Origin: Actinomyces sp.
Lineage (GTDB): Bacteria; Actinomycetota; Actinomycetes; Actinomycetales; Actinomycetaceae
Assembly (NCBI RefSeq): GCF_029851875.1
Contig: NZ_JARKVC010000018.1
Coordinates: 28,313-92,312, forward strand
Direction: 5' to 3'
Length of the DNA: 64,000 bases
Shown here: positions 17,912 to 34,000 of the stretch, piece after piece
Position numbering within the stretch: position 1 is the stretch's first letter
How the letters are laid out: every line of letters starts with the position of its first letter
The notes under the pieces: model-generated
Told to the model about the DNA's origin: nothing
The model's input: the letters and a program-made list of their open reading frames with translations, nothing else
Database searches by the model: none
Made by a program: the position numbers and the translations under genes

Positions 17912-18640
17912 ATGACCGACGTGAACGAGGAGCGGACCCTGGGCACCGTCGTGGCGCACGTGCGTGACGGCGGTCTCGCCATCATCCCGACCGACACCGT
18001 CTACGGCATCGGTGCCCTCGCCTCGGACGCGGTCGCCGTCGCGAGCCTGCTCGCGGCCAAGGGCCGTGGGCGCCAGATGCCTCCGCCCGTCCTCGTGGCG
18101 GGGCCCGACCAGCTTGACGGCGTCGTCGCGTCCCTCCCGCCCGCCGCCAGGGCGCTCATGGAGGCCTTCTGGCCCGGGGCCCTGACCATCATCCTCGACG
18201 CCGCCCCGGACCTGGGCTGGGACCTGGGGGAGACCGGCGGCACCATCGCCGTGCGCATGCCTGACCACCCTCTCGCCCTGGAGCTGCTGCGCGCCGTCGG
18301 CCCGATGGCGGTCACCAGCGCCAACCGCACCGGCCAGCCCCCGGCCACTGACGCCGCCAGCGGGCGGGCGGCCTTCCCCGGCCGCGTGCGCGAGGCTGGT
18401 TCGCCCGGTGCCGGGTCAGGGCGCCACAGCGAGGAGGAGATTCTCCTGCTTGACGGCGGAGCCACCCCTGGACCGGTCCCGTCCACGATCGTCTCGCTGG
18501 CCGGGGACCGTGCCCGCTGCCCCCGCATCATCCGCGACGGCGTGCTCTCACCCAGCCGGCTCGCCGCCGTCCTCGACCCCCTCCTGGCTCAGGCGGGAGC
18601 GGCCCCGATGGCGACCAGCAGCGAGGTCCGGCGTCCGTGA
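17912..18640 (+). CDS. L-threonylcarbamoyladenylate synthase (Sua5/YrdC/YciO)
   Basis: A 242-residue enzyme that makes threonylcarbamoyl-AMP from Thr, bicarbonate and ATP for the t6A37 modification of ANN-decoding tRNAs. It has the YrdC core: PTDTVYGIGALA, a Lys-Arg-rich GRGRQMPPPVLV segment, FWPGALTIIL, and TSANRTGQPP. ATG 17912 is preceded by GGGAGG; the frame is open further upstream inside the response regulator gene, but that is shadow sequence. Its stop overlaps the start of the WecA-like gene by four bases. The order synthase, WecA, AtpI, atpB is conserved in actinobacteria. Confidence 0.92.
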   Translation: MTDVNEERTLGTVVAHVRDGGLAIIPTDTVYGIGALASDAVAVASLLAAKGRGRQMPPPVLVAGPDQLDGVVASLPPAARALMEAFWPGALTIILDAAPDLGWDLGETGGTIAVRMPDHPLALELLRAVGPMAVTSANRTGQPPATDAASGRAAFPGRVREAGSPGAGSGRHSEEEILLLDGGATPGPVPSTIVSLAGDRARCPRIIRDGVLSPSRLAAVLDPLLAQAGAAPMATSSEVRRP

Positions 18641-19773
18641 GGCTCTACCTGCTCATCATGCTCATCGCGGCGGCCGTCACCTACCTGACGGTCCCCGTGG
18701 TCCGCCACGTCGCCCTGGTCACTAACGCTCTCACCCCCGTGCGTGCCCGGGACGTGCACTCCATGCCGGTCCCCCGCCTGGGCGGGGTGGCGATGTTCGT
18801 CGGCTTTGCCACGGCCATGGCGGTGGCCTCCCGCGTGCCCTTCCTCGGTGGTGTCATTGACCGCTCGGCCTGGGCCGTGGTGCTGGGAGCGGGGCTGGTG
18901 TGCCTGCTGGGCGTCATCGATGACCTGTGGGACCTGGACTGGCTCACCAAGCTCTCCGGGCAGGTGCTGGCGGCTGGCCTCATGGCCTGGCAAGGGGTCC
19001 AGCTCATTACCTTCCCCGTGGGCGGGCTGACCATCGGCTCCTCGCGCCTGTCACTGATCTCCACGGTGCTCGTGGTGGTCGCGGCGATCAACGCCGTCAA
19101 CTTCGTTGACGGTCTGGACGGGCTGGCGGCCGGCATCATCGGGATCGGCGCCAGCGCCTTCTTCGCCTACGTCTACGTGCTCACGCGTATGACCTCGCCG
19201 GGGTCCTACACCTCGCTGGCGGCCACGGTGGTGGCGGCGCTGCTGGGCATCTGCCTGGGGTTCCTGCCCCACAACTTCCACCCCGCCAAGATCTTCATGG
19301 GGGACTCCGGCTCGATGCAGCTGGGGCTGCTGTCGGCCGCGGGCACGATCATCGTCACTGGCCAGATCGACCCCGGCGCCTTCGCCGGGCAGACGGCCCT
19401 GCCGGTCTTCCTGCCGATCCTGCTGCCGCTGGCCGTTCTCCTCCTGCCGCTGACGGACATGATGATGGCCATCGTGCGCCGTACCCGAGCGGGCCACAGC
19501 CCCTTCCACCCTGACCGCATGCACATGCACCACCGTCTCCTGGCGGCCGGGCACTCCCACCGTCGTGCCGTGCTGGTGATGTACCTGTGGGCTGCCGTCG
19601 CCTCCTACTCCGTGGCGGCGACGGCCTTCTTCCCCCTGCGCTGGGTGCTGGCCGGGACAGGAATCGCTCTGGTGCTCAACGTTCTCATCACGGTCGACCT
19701 CATGCCGGGCCTTCGTCAGGCCTGGCGGCGACGCATGACGACCCGTCGGATCCGCCCGAAGGACCTTTCATGA
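18637..19773 (+). CDS. wecA: Undecaprenyl-phosphate GlcNAc-1-phosphate transferase (WecA/Rfe-like)
   Basis: A 378-residue polytopic GT4-family transferase that loads a sugar-1-phosphate on the lipid carrier at the start of cell-wall glycopolymer synthesis. Diagnostic motifs are the paired Asp VIDDLWDLDWLTKLSGQ, NAVNFVDGLDGLAAG, the catalytic FMGDSGSMQLG, and the His-rich loop HPDRMHMHHRLLAAGHSHRR. About ten TM helices. GTG 18637 overlaps the synthase stop, and its own TGA overlaps the next ATG (ATGA), so translation is coupled along this stretch. MraY is excluded by the HMHH loop and by context. Confidence 0.9.
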   Translation: MRLYLLIMLIAAAVTYLTVPVVRHVALVTNALTPVRARDVHSMPVPRLGGVAMFVGFATAMAVASRVPFLGGVIDRSAWAVVLGAGLVCLLGVIDDLWDLDWLTKLSGQVLAAGLMAWQGVQLITFPVGGLTIGSSRLSLISTVLVVVAAINAVNFVDGLDGLAAGIIGIGASAFFAYVYVLTRMTSPGSYTSLAATVVAALLGICLGFLPHNFHPAKIFMGDSGSMQLGLLSAAGTIIVTGQIDPGAFAGQTALPVFLPILLPLAVLLLPLTDMMMAIVRRTRAGHSPFHPDRMHMHHRLLAAGHSHRRAVLVMYLWAAVASYSVAATAFFPLRWVLAGTGIALVLNVLITVDLMPGLRQAWRRRMTTRRIRPKDLS

Positions 19774-20216
19774 CTCCCACCTCACTGTCTCCTGGCCCGC
19801 TCAGTTACCAGGAGGTCTTTCGCCGCACTGCCCGGCGTGTGCTCGTCCTCGGCCTCGCGCTGGCGGCCCTGGCGCTGGCAGGGGGTGCGGTCACAGGTGG
19901 CCAGGCCTGGGCTGGCGCGCTGTGGGGGGCCGGGGCCGGGGCCGTGCTGACGATCGTGACGGCGGCGGCGCTGGCCGTGCCCTGGGACCGCTACCCGCTC
20001 CTGGCCTCCAGCGGTGTCATGATCTCCTTCGCCGCCAAGATCGTGGTCATGGTCGCCGTCGTGCTGCTCGCGGGGCCGCACCGAGGCAGCTTCTCCCCAG
20101 GCTGGTTCTTCGTCAGCCTGGCTGTGATCCTTCTCGCGGTCACGGCTGTCGAGGTCGGTAGCCTGGCCACAGGCCGTACGCTGACCGTCCAACCGTTCCA
20201 GGACACTGAGGACTGA
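19770..20216 (+). CDS. AtpI-like ATP synthase assembly/membrane protein
   Basis: A 148-residue, four-TM protein immediately before atpB. Position and topology match the AtpI/UncI group, which aids c-ring assembly or Mg2+ supply; sequence conservation in this group is low. ATG 19770 overlaps the wecA stop. It is followed by 83 nt with a possible promoter and then atpB with a perfect Shine-Dalgarno sequence, so atpI may belong to the upstream transcript, the atp transcript, or both. Confidence 0.7.
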   Translation: MTPTSLSPGPLSYQEVFRRTARRVLVLGLALAALALAGGAVTGGQAWAGALWGAGAGAVLTIVTAAALAVPWDRYPLLASSGVMISFAAKIVVMVAVVLLAGPHRGSFSPGWFFVSLAVILLAVTAVEVGSLATGRTLTVQPFQDTED

Positions 20217-20217
20217 G

Positions 20218-20246
20218 GTGGACCACGCGTGACTTTCGGCTAGAGT
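20218..20246 (+). promoter_or_regulatory. Candidate atp operon promoter
   Basis: GTGGAC at 20218-20223 is separated by 17 bases from TAGAGT at 20241-20246, about 54 nt before the atpB start. The -10 is a reasonable actinobacterial element; the -35 is weak. Confidence 0.35.
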
Positions 20247-20299
20247 GACGCACGGCGCCGTCCCGTCCCGACGGTATCCCGTCATCCAAAGGAGGCCTG

Positions 20300-22840
<2,541 letters not shown>

Positions 22841-22903
22841 CGCCGCCCGCACCACACGTCCCGGTCCCGCGGACCGGTTCCACCACCCACAAGGAGACGA
22901 CAG

Positions 22904-24535
<1,632 letters not shown>

Positions 24536-24536
24536 C

Positions 24537-25481
24537 GTGGCAGGCAACCAGCGCGTCTACAAGCAGCGGATCCGCTCCACCCAGACCCTCCAGAAGGTCT
24601 TCAGGGCGATGGAGCTCATCGCCTCCTCGCGGATCGGTGTTGCGCGTCGCAACGCTCAGGAGGCGGGTCCCTATGACCACGCCCTGAGCCAGGCGGTGGC
24701 CGCCGTTGGCACCCACTCCAGCCTTGACCACCCCATCACCCAGGAACGCAGCGACACCAGGCGTGTGGCGGTCCTCGTGGTCACCTCGGACCGAGGCATG
24801 GCCGGTGCGTACTCCGCCACCGTCCTGCGGGAGTCGGAGCGACTGATCGACCAGCTGGTCAGTGAGGGCAAGGAGCCGGTGGTCTTCACCGCCGGACGCC
24901 GCGCCCTGTCCTACTTCTCCTTCCGCGAGCGCGAGGTCGAGCGCTCCTGGACCGGGGAGTCGGACCGCCCCGGCGAGGAGATGATCGAGGACGTCGCCCA
25001 GGCCCTCCTGGAGAGCTTCCTGGCTCCTGCCGAGCAGGGTGGCGTGGCCGAGGTGCACATCGTCTTCACCCGCTACGTCTCGATGGTCTCCCAGGTCCCC
25101 GAGGTCCGGCGGATGCTTCCGCTGACAGTCGTGGACGTGGACGGTCCCGGCGAGCTGGACCGTGAGGACCACGTGCGCGGTACGGAGTACCAGAAGGCTG
25201 AGACCACGGGCGCTGCCCCGCTCTACGAGTTCGCACCCTCAGCCGAGCTGGTCCTGGACGCGCTGCTGACCCGCTACGTGCGCAGCCGCATCCGCAACGC
25301 CCTCCTCCAGGCCGCCGCCTCGGAGCTGGCCAGCCGCCAGCAGGCCATGCACACGGCCACGGACAACGCCGAGGACCTCATCAACACCTACACCAGGCTC
25401 GCCAACCAGGCGCGCCAGGGAGACATCACCCAGGAGATCTCTGAGATCGTCTCGGGTGCTGACGCCCTAGCCGCTGAGTAG
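24537..25481 (+). CDS. atpG: F0F1 ATP synthase subunit gamma
   Basis: A 314-residue rotor shaft subunit. The N-terminal coiled coil reads YKQRIRSTQTLQKVFRAMEL and the C-terminal one carries ASRQQAMHTATDNAEDLI and NTYTRLANQARQGDIT, the gamma signature. GTG 24537 starts two bases after the atpA stop; in-frame codons further upstream lie inside atpA. It links catalytic turnover to c-ring rotation. Confidence 0.96.
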   Translation: MAGNQRVYKQRIRSTQTLQKVFRAMELIASSRIGVARRNAQEAGPYDHALSQAVAAVGTHSSLDHPITQERSDTRRVAVLVVTSDRGMAGAYSATVLRESERLIDQLVSEGKEPVVFTAGRRALSYFSFREREVERSWTGESDRPGEEMIEDVAQALLESFLAPAEQGGVAEVHIVFTRYVSMVSQVPEVRRMLPLTVVDVDGPGELDREDHVRGTEYQKAETTGAAPLYEFAPSAELVLDALLTRYVRSRIRNALLQAAASELASRQQAMHTATDNAEDLINTYTRLANQARQGDITQEISEIVSGADALAAE

Positions 25482-26993
<1,512 letters not shown>

Positions 26994-26995
26994 CC

Positions 26996-27343
26996 ATGGC
27001 GGGTACGCGTGAGCTGAGGGTCGAGGTCGTCTCCCGTCGTGGGGGGACGGCGTGGCAGGGCGTCGCCCGCAGCGTCTCGGTCCCGCTGATCGACGGTGAG
27101 CTGGGTGTGCTACCTGGTCGTCAGCCGGTCCTGGCTCTGCTGGGCCGCGGCGGGGTGCGCATCGAGACCGCGCAGGGCGAGCCGGTGACCATCCGGGTCG
27201 CTGGTGGCTTCTGCTCGGTGGACCACGACGTCGTCACCGTGGCGGCTGACCGTGTTGACTCCGAGATCACCGGAGACGACGCCTCGGATATCGATCTGGT
27301 CAGCGAGCACGTCGTGGCGACCGACTCGGAGGACCTGGACTGA
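26996..27343 (+). CDS. atpC: F0F1 ATP synthase subunit epsilon (short form)
   Basis: A 115-residue subunit with the N-terminal beta-sandwich (RELRVEVVSRR... IDGELGVLPGRQPVLALLGRGG). The sequence ends in a short acidic segment (EHVVATDSEDLD) where longer homologues have the two-helix inhibitory C-terminal domain. ATG 26996 overlaps the end of atpD; an in-frame GTG at 26990 would add two residues. It binds gamma and the c-ring. The short C terminus suggests that epsilon-type inhibition of ATP hydrolysis is reduced or absent. Confidence 0.93.
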   Translation: MAGTRELRVEVVSRRGGTAWQGVARSVSVPLIDGELGVLPGRQPVLALLGRGGVRIETAQGEPVTIRVAGGFCSVDHDVVTVAADRVDSEITGDDASDIDLVSEHVVATDSEDLD

Positions 27344-27344
27344 G

Positions 27345-27749
27345 ATGACGGCGACGGGCTGGTGCGTGCTCGCGGTGCTTGCCGCCGCGCTGGTGCTCGT
27401 CGTCCTCATCCTCCTACGGGTGCGCCTGCTGGCCAGCCAGGTCGGCTCCTTCGAGTGCGCGCTGCGCCGCCCGGAGGACCGCCGCTGGATGAGCGGGGTC
27501 GCCTGCTTCGGCGACGAGGCGGTGGAGTGGTACCGGCTCATCTCCCTGTCCTGGCGCCCGAAGCTCCGGATGCCTCGTGAGGAGATGGTCCTGGCGGACG
27601 CACGGCGGCGGGGCACCGCAGGCCACGTCGTCGACGTCGCCTGCCAGGTGGGGCAGGCGCGCTACGACCTGGGCATGCTGGAGGACTCCCACTCGGCCCT
27701 GGTGGCGTGGCTGGAGTCAGCGGCACCCACCCAGCCGCGGCTGTTCTAG
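27345..27749 (+). CDS. DUF2550 family single-pass membrane protein
   Basis: A 134-residue protein with one N-terminal TM helix (VLAAALVLVVLILLRVRLLA), then a small conserved cytoplasmic domain (GSFECALRR, WMSGVACFGDEAVEWYRL). This is the DUF2550 family typically found directly after atpC in actinobacteria. It starts one base after the atpC stop and is probably cotranscribed. Function unknown. It marks the left boundary of the DISARM insertion. Confidence 0.85.
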   Translation: MTATGWCVLAVLAAALVLVVLILLRVRLLASQVGSFECALRRPEDRRWMSGVACFGDEAVEWYRLISLSWRPKLRMPREEMVLADARRRGTAGHVVDVACQVGQARYDLGMLEDSHSALVAWLESAAPTQPRLF

Positions 27750-27826
27750 GCGAGAGCCAGCGTGCGAGCGTGTCGGCCGGGACGTCGGGCTCGGATCAAG
27801 CCTGTCTCATAAGCCCCTGCGTTGGT

Positions 27827-27868
27827 GTGCTTTCACGCCACGGTCGCGTTAGAATGACGCGATCGCGT
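27827..27868 (+). promoter_or_regulatory. Candidate DISARM promoter with palindromic operator
   Basis: TAGAAT at 27850-27855 is a five-of-six match to a -10 box, with a weak -35 (GTGCTT at 27827-27832, 17-base spacing). The 12-bp perfect palindrome ACGCGATCGCGT at 27857-27868 covers the expected start site. No regulator gene lies in the DISARM cassette, so the palindrome might be bound by a host factor or methylated; both are inference. Confidence 0.4.
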
Positions 27869-27919
27869 GGCGGCTCGCGTTGCGCGCATCACTGTCCCAG
27901 GCGATCGGAGGTGGTCCTT

Positions 27920-30900
27920 GTGCCCCAGATCGTCTTGTCATCGTGTGCCCCCGCGGTCCCGGAGACGGGACAGGTCGTCCAGGTCCGAGGTTCCGTCTGG
28001 GCGGTCACGAACGTGACGTGCCAGGCACTGCCACGCAGCGCGGCTGACGACGGTGCGTCCCGTCTCGAGCATGTCGTCGATCTCCAGTCCCTTGACGAGG
28101 ACCGCATGGGCGAGGAGCTCACCGTGGTGTGGGAGCTGGAGGTCGGACAGTCGGTGGTGCCAGACCGCGGCCTGCCTGAGAACATCGACGCGGATGCCTT
28201 TGACTCGCCCGAGACTCTTGGTGCCTTCGTCGACGCTGTGCGCTGGGGCGCCGTCACCTCAGCCGATCCGAAGGCCTTCCAGGCTCCCTTCCGCTCCGGC
28301 GTCACCCTGGAGCCCTACCAGCTCGAGCCTCTGCGCCGGGCGCTGGCAGCCCCGCGTACCAACCTCCTGCTGGCCGATGATGTCGGCCTGGGCAAGACGA
28401 TCGAGGCGGGCCTGGTAATCCAGGAGCTGCTGCTGCGCCACCGGGCCCGCTCGGTCATCATCGTGTGCCCGCCGAGCCTGGCCCTGAAGTGGCGTGACGA
28501 GATGCGCGAGAAGTTCGGCCTCGACTTCGTTATTGTGGACTCGGCCCGTATGGCTGCTGACCGACGCACCTACGGGCTGGCCGCCAACCCGCTGCGCCTC
28601 CACCCGCGCGTCATCGTCTCCATGGCATGGCTGCCCGGCGTGCGCGCCCAGCGGCTCCTGCGTGAGGTCCTGGCCGACGCCGCACGGTCCGGTACGGCCC
28701 GCTCCTACGCCTTCGACGTGCTCGTCGTCGATGAGGCGCACCATGTGGCCCCGGCAGCGCCGACAACAACGGGGGGGGGGTGATGCTCGAGGCTACGCGG
28801 TCGACTCCCAGCGCACCCGGGCAGTGCGGCGTCTGGCGGAGAGCTGCGAGCACCGCCTCTTCTTGTCGGCGACGCCTCACAACGGGTATACCGAGTCCTT
28901 CTCGGCCCTGCTGGAGATGATCGACCCGCGCCGCTTCGCCCGCGGCGCAGGTATCGACACCACCGCCCTGAACGAGGTGACGGTGAGGCGTCTGAAGTCG
29001 CAGATCAAGGAGAAGGACTTTCAGCGGCGCCAGGTCAAGGTCCTCTCCTATGACGCGTCCCCCGATGAGGAGCAGGCCTACGACACCCTCGATGGCCTCC
29101 TGCGTGACTCCGGCCGCTCGCAGGGGCGTCGGCACCTGGACATTGCCGCTCTCTTGCTCAAGAAGCGCTTCCTGTCGAGCCCCTGGGCCTTCGCACGGAC
29201 CCTGGAAGGCTACCTGGACCGCTCGTTGCCCGATGGACGCCTTGATGGCTTCGACGACCTGGACGATGACTACTACACGCAGGTCATGGGCTCTGGCCAG
29301 TCCGATGAGGAGGAGGGACTGGCTGCTCAGCCGGAGATGGACACGCTCCTGTCTACCCGCGCCTCGAACCCGCTGTCGGCCGCCACGCGTGGCCAGCTTG
29401 AGGACCTGGCCGCCTGGGCCCGGGGCTACCAGTCTCGCCCTGACACTCGTCTGAAGGTCCTCGTCTCCTTCCTCGACGCCGTGTGTCGTCCCGACGGGAG
29501 GACCTGGACCAATGAGCGGGTGGTCGTCTTCACCGAGTACGCGGACACCTTGGACTGGATCCTCTCCGTCCTGCGTCAGCAGGGTTATGACCAGCGCCTG
29601 GCGGTTATCCGCGGCTCGACGTCGGCCGATGAGCGTGAGGACGTCCGCGCGCGCTTCAATGCCGACCCCGCCGAGGAGGACGTGCGCGTCCTTGTGGCCA
29701 CCGACGCCGCCGGGGAGGGCATCGATCTGCAGACCTACTGCCACCGCCTGGTGAGCTTCGACATCCCTTTCAACCCCTCCCGTCTGGAGCAACGGGTGGG
29801 GCGCATCGACCGCTACGGCCAGCGCGAGGTCCCGGAGATCTACTACCTCACTCCCACGGGCAGAACAGGCCTGTACGCGGGTCACCAGGACTTCCTCGGG
29901 AGGCTTGCGGAGAAGATCGCCACGGAGACCCAGGACCTGGGTGTCGTCAACCCGCTCATCGACGAGGAGGTGACTGCGCAGTTCCTCGGGCGTGCTCTCC
30001 GCAAGGCCCCCGCTCAGGGGCGCGATGAGCAGGCCATCACGCAGGCCCTGGCCGGGTCGACCACGCTCAACCAGCAGCTGACGGCACTCGCGGCGGGATA
30101 TGAGAGCCGCAAGGAGCGAATGCACTTGACACCCTCGGCGGGCCGACGAGTGGTCGATGAGGCACTGCGCCTGACGCATCAGCCGCTTCTGACGGAGGTT
30201 GGCAGCGAGGATACTGATGCGGCGGTCTTCGCTGTGCCGACTCTGGGGCGCTCCTGGCAGGACGCCCTGGTGGGCCTCGACACCCGCCTGGCGCCGGGGC
30301 AGCTGCGGCCGATCACCTTCGACGAGGAGGCCGGGCGTGTACCTGGGATCGTCCACGTTCACCTGGGTCATGCGCTCATGCGCAAGGCGACCCGCATCCT
30401 GCGGGCGAACCTCTTCAGCCCGCACTCCCAGATGAGCCGGGTCACAGCGGTTGTGCTGCCTGGCCTGGAGCACTCCTGCGCTGCATCCCTGTCCCGCCTG
30501 GTCCTCGTGGGTCGTGGGGGACTGCGGCTGCACGAGGAGGTTTTCATCACCGGGGTGCGGCTGCGCGGACACCGCGTTGCTGAGGACATGCTCTCCCGTG
30601 TGCTCGATCGCGCCCTGGATCCGGACGGTTACCGGCTGGCAGGGCCGCAGGTGCGACGCCGCCTGACTGACCTGTGGAACGACGACGGGCACCTGCGTGC
30701 CCGGCTCGTGGAGGAGACGGAGCGGCGGGCGGTGACCCTCCAGGACAGGGTGACTGCCAACCTTGAGGAGCGCCAGCAGGCCGATGCCCAGCGCGTCCAC
30801 GACATCTTCGCGGCCTTCCGTGCCAACCTCACTGACTCCCTGGACCGTCTGCGCGCCGAGGAGCGCGAGCAGCAGGGGATGCTCGCCCTGTGGTCGCAGG

Positions 30901-31091
30901 ACCAGCGCCACCAGCGCGCCCGGGACGTGCGCGCCATGGAGGATCGCCTGCGTGCCCTGGATGATGAGGAAGCACGCGAGGCTGAGGCGATGGCGCTGCG
31001 TTACCAGGACGTGCGGCCCTACGTCTCGCCCGTGGCCCTCGTGCTGGCTGTAAGCGAGGAGGACGCGATGGCCTGGGAGGGACAGGCATGA
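27920..31091 (+). CDS. drmD: DISARM SNF2-like helicase DrmD, interrupted by a G10 tract
   Basis: The reading frame starts at GTG 27920 with GGAGGTGG just upstream. It carries the SF2/SNF2 Walker A (LLADDVGLGKTIEAGL, residues about 150-165) and DEAH box (VVDEAHHVAP, about 268-277). It then meets ten consecutive G (28771-28780) and stops after 287 codons. The +1 frame continues in exact register through motif III (LFLSATPHNG) and motifs V-VI (DAAGEGIDLQ, SRLEQRVGRIDRYGQ) to 31091. With nine or twelve G the product is about 1056 residues, the expected size of class 1 DISARM DrmD. This is either a phase-variable OFF state or a homopolymer sequencing error. The stop overlaps drmMI by four bases. 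Confidence 0.85.
28771..28780 (+). repeat. G10 homopolymer in drmD (putative slippage site)
   Basis: Ten G follow ACAACAAC and precede TGATGC. Read as ten the frame closes at once on TGA; read as nine it continues GGT GAT GCT into the rest of the helicase. It is among the longest mononucleotide runs seen in the window. Confidence 0.9.
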
Positions 31092-34000
31092 GCCCGACGA
31101 GAGGAACAGGGCACAGGACGACGTCGGGACGAGGCACCCGGAGCGTCACGGGAGCGAGAAGCACCGCCGCTCGCTCGGCAGCCGAGCAGCACCGTGAGTG
31201 GCTGGAGCTGGTGGATACGGACGGGCCTTTCCTGTCCGTCCCGGTCATGACGGCGCTGTACCCGCAGGGCATGCCGTCACTGGACCGAGCCCGCCGGGAG
31301 GTTCTGCGTACGGCACAACCATCCTTCGACCGCGCCTGGGATGCATGGGACAGTCACCCGGACCCGGAGCGGGCACTGGACGACTACCGCCGGGCACGTG
31401 ACGCCTGGGTGGCGACGGTCCTCGCCGACGGCATCGGCTGGGGCGGGGACTATATGGGTGCGGCGATCCTCCCCGCCCTCGGCGAGACCTACCGGGTGGT
31501 CTCCGACGGCTTCCCGGCGGTGACGCTGAGACCAAGCGGCGCTCTGGCCCACGGGGAGCAGGTCGGCGCCCTCCTGCTCGTCACCGACCCGGTGCGCTCC
31601 TTGCGCGACGCAGGTGATGACGAATGGGCGGCCAACCTCATTGACCGGATGGCGGCCATGTTACGCTGCCGGAACTCGGCCTGCACGATCGGCGTCGTGA
31701 CGGACGGGCGCTGGTGGGCGCTGGTGAGTGCGCCCCCGGGCGGGACGACGGCCTCGGGCATCGTGGACTGCCAGACGTGGGTAGAGGAGCCGGCCACCCG
31801 CGACGCCTTCTGCGAGCTCCTGTCCCTGCGCCGCCTCCTGGGTGGGGAGAGCAAGGACCGACTGCCGGTCCTCTTCAAGGACTCCGTCCTGGCAGCGGAG
31901 GAGGTGACGGAGTCCCTGGGTACGCAGGTGCGCCGGGCAGTCGAGCTGGTAGTCACTGCTGTGTCCGAGGCTGCCCTCAGCGCAGAGACGGGGGAGCACT
32001 CCGACCCGCTGCCCGAGGACGTCCACAAGGTCTACGAGGCGGTCGTCACCGTCATGATGCGTGCCGTCTTCCTCCTTTTCGCTGAGGAGCGCGGGCTTCT
32101 GCCCGCGCAGTCCCTCTACACCGGCGGCTACGGCCTGGCAGGCGTCCTGGACGCGCTAGAGGCACGCGCCCGGGATGAGGGCGAGGAGTCTATGGATGGC
32201 ACGTGCCTGACCTGGCACCGGCTGCTGGCGGCTTCCCAGGCTCTGTACAGGGGCGTCAACGTCGAGGACATGAGGATGCCTGCGTACGGTGGCTCTCTCT
32301 TCGCCCCAGTCCGTTTCCCCTTCCTCACGGCGACGGACGCGAGCGGCGCCCTACGCCTGGCGGTCTCCGACCGGGTCATGCTGCACGTGCTGCGCTCGCT
32401 CCAGACGACCCGGACCGGTAAAGGAGGGGAGGTTCGCCGTCTGTCCTTCCGGGACGTTGACGTGGAGCAGATCGGCTACATCTACGAGGGGCTGCTCGGT
32501 TACACGTGCACGCGCGCTCGAGAGACGGTGCTGGGACTCATTGGCGCCGACGGCGCTGAGCCGGAGGTGCCCCTGGTGGTGCTGGAGAAGCTGGCCGAGG
32601 AGCACGCCGACGACACCGACCTCGCCGAGGCTGTCATCGCCTGGCTCAAGGAGCACCAGAGCGCGGCGAAGCCACCTACGAAGAATGCCCTCGCCAAGGC
32701 CTTCTGCTCCGGGGACACGATGGATGGGGCAGAGGTCGAGCGGACCCTGCTGGCCGTGACCCGGGACCGGGAGGTGCATGAGGCCCTTCGCCCGTGGATC
32801 GGCGCTATCCGCCGCGATCTGCGCGGCCGACCAGTGGTCATCGAGGCCGGTGGCCTGGTAGTGACCGAGACCCCATCGCGGCGCAATGCCGGTGCCCACT
32901 ACACGCCTCGTGCGCTCGCCGAGGAGGTCGTGCGCTACGCCCTGGAGCCGCTGGTCTTCAACCCGGGCCCGCACCAGACGAACGACCACTCGGCCTGGCG
33001 GCTGCTCAGCTCCGACCAGATCCTCGGCCTGCACGTGGCGGATATTGCCTGTGGCTCGGGCGCCTTCCTCGTGGCCGCGGCCCGCTTTCTCGCTGATCGT
33101 CTCGTCGATGCATGGACCCGTGAGGGGGAGATCGGGAGCTACACGGGCTTACCCGGCGGGGCGCGAAGCCACGCCCTGCGGCAGGTGGTAGCCCGGTGCC
33201 TGTACGGGGTGGACATCAATGAGATGGCCGTGGAGATGTGCAAGCTCTCCCTGTGGCTCGTCTCCCTGGACAAGGACAAGCCCTTCAGCTTCGTGGATGA
33301 CAAGATCATGGTCGGCAACTCGCTGCTGGGGATCACTGACCTGCGCCAGCTGCGCGCCCAGCACATCGACCCGGATGCGGCTCCTGCGAGGCGCCTCTTC
33401 GAGCTTGACCGTACAGGGGACTACGCGCCTGCCCTGGACGTCGATGAGGTCCTAGCGAGGGTGCGGAAGCGGCGACATAGGCTCGCTTGCGAGGTCGATA
33501 ACAGCGACCCGGCCCGTTCGACGACGACGAAGCAGCGGCTTCAGCGGGAGAACGAGAAGGACCTGAGACTCCTGGAGCGCGTGGCCGACGCGGTCGTAGC
33601 CGCAGGATTGGACCCGGCGGTTGGTGCTAAGCCGGGCAAGAGGCTGAACGAGGCCTACGGAGACCTGGCAGTCGCTCTCGGCCGTGCCTTCCCTGACGAG
33701 GGTGAGGGAGACGCGGAGATGCTGGAAACCATCCTTGAGCGTGGGCTGAGCCCGATGGAGGAGACGGACTACGATCGTTGGCGCTGCCTCCACTGGCCGC
33801 TCGCGGTCCCCGAGGTCATGGAACGCGGTGGATTTGATGCCATCGTGGGGAATCCGCCATTCCTCGGTGGGCAGAAACTCAGCGGTTCCATGGGTGAGAA
33901 TGTTCGCGACTGGTTCGTCCACGTCCTCGCGAATGGACAACGCGGCAGCGCGGACCTCGTCGCCTACTTCTTCCTTCGTGCTTTCAGGCTGCTGAGGCCG

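Noticed and set aside
27920..31091. Reading drmD as two separate genes (a short helicase fragment and an 865-codon second gene)
   Set aside because: The second frame has no credible start and begins inside the first. Motifs I-II and III-VI are exactly continuous if one G is removed from the tract.
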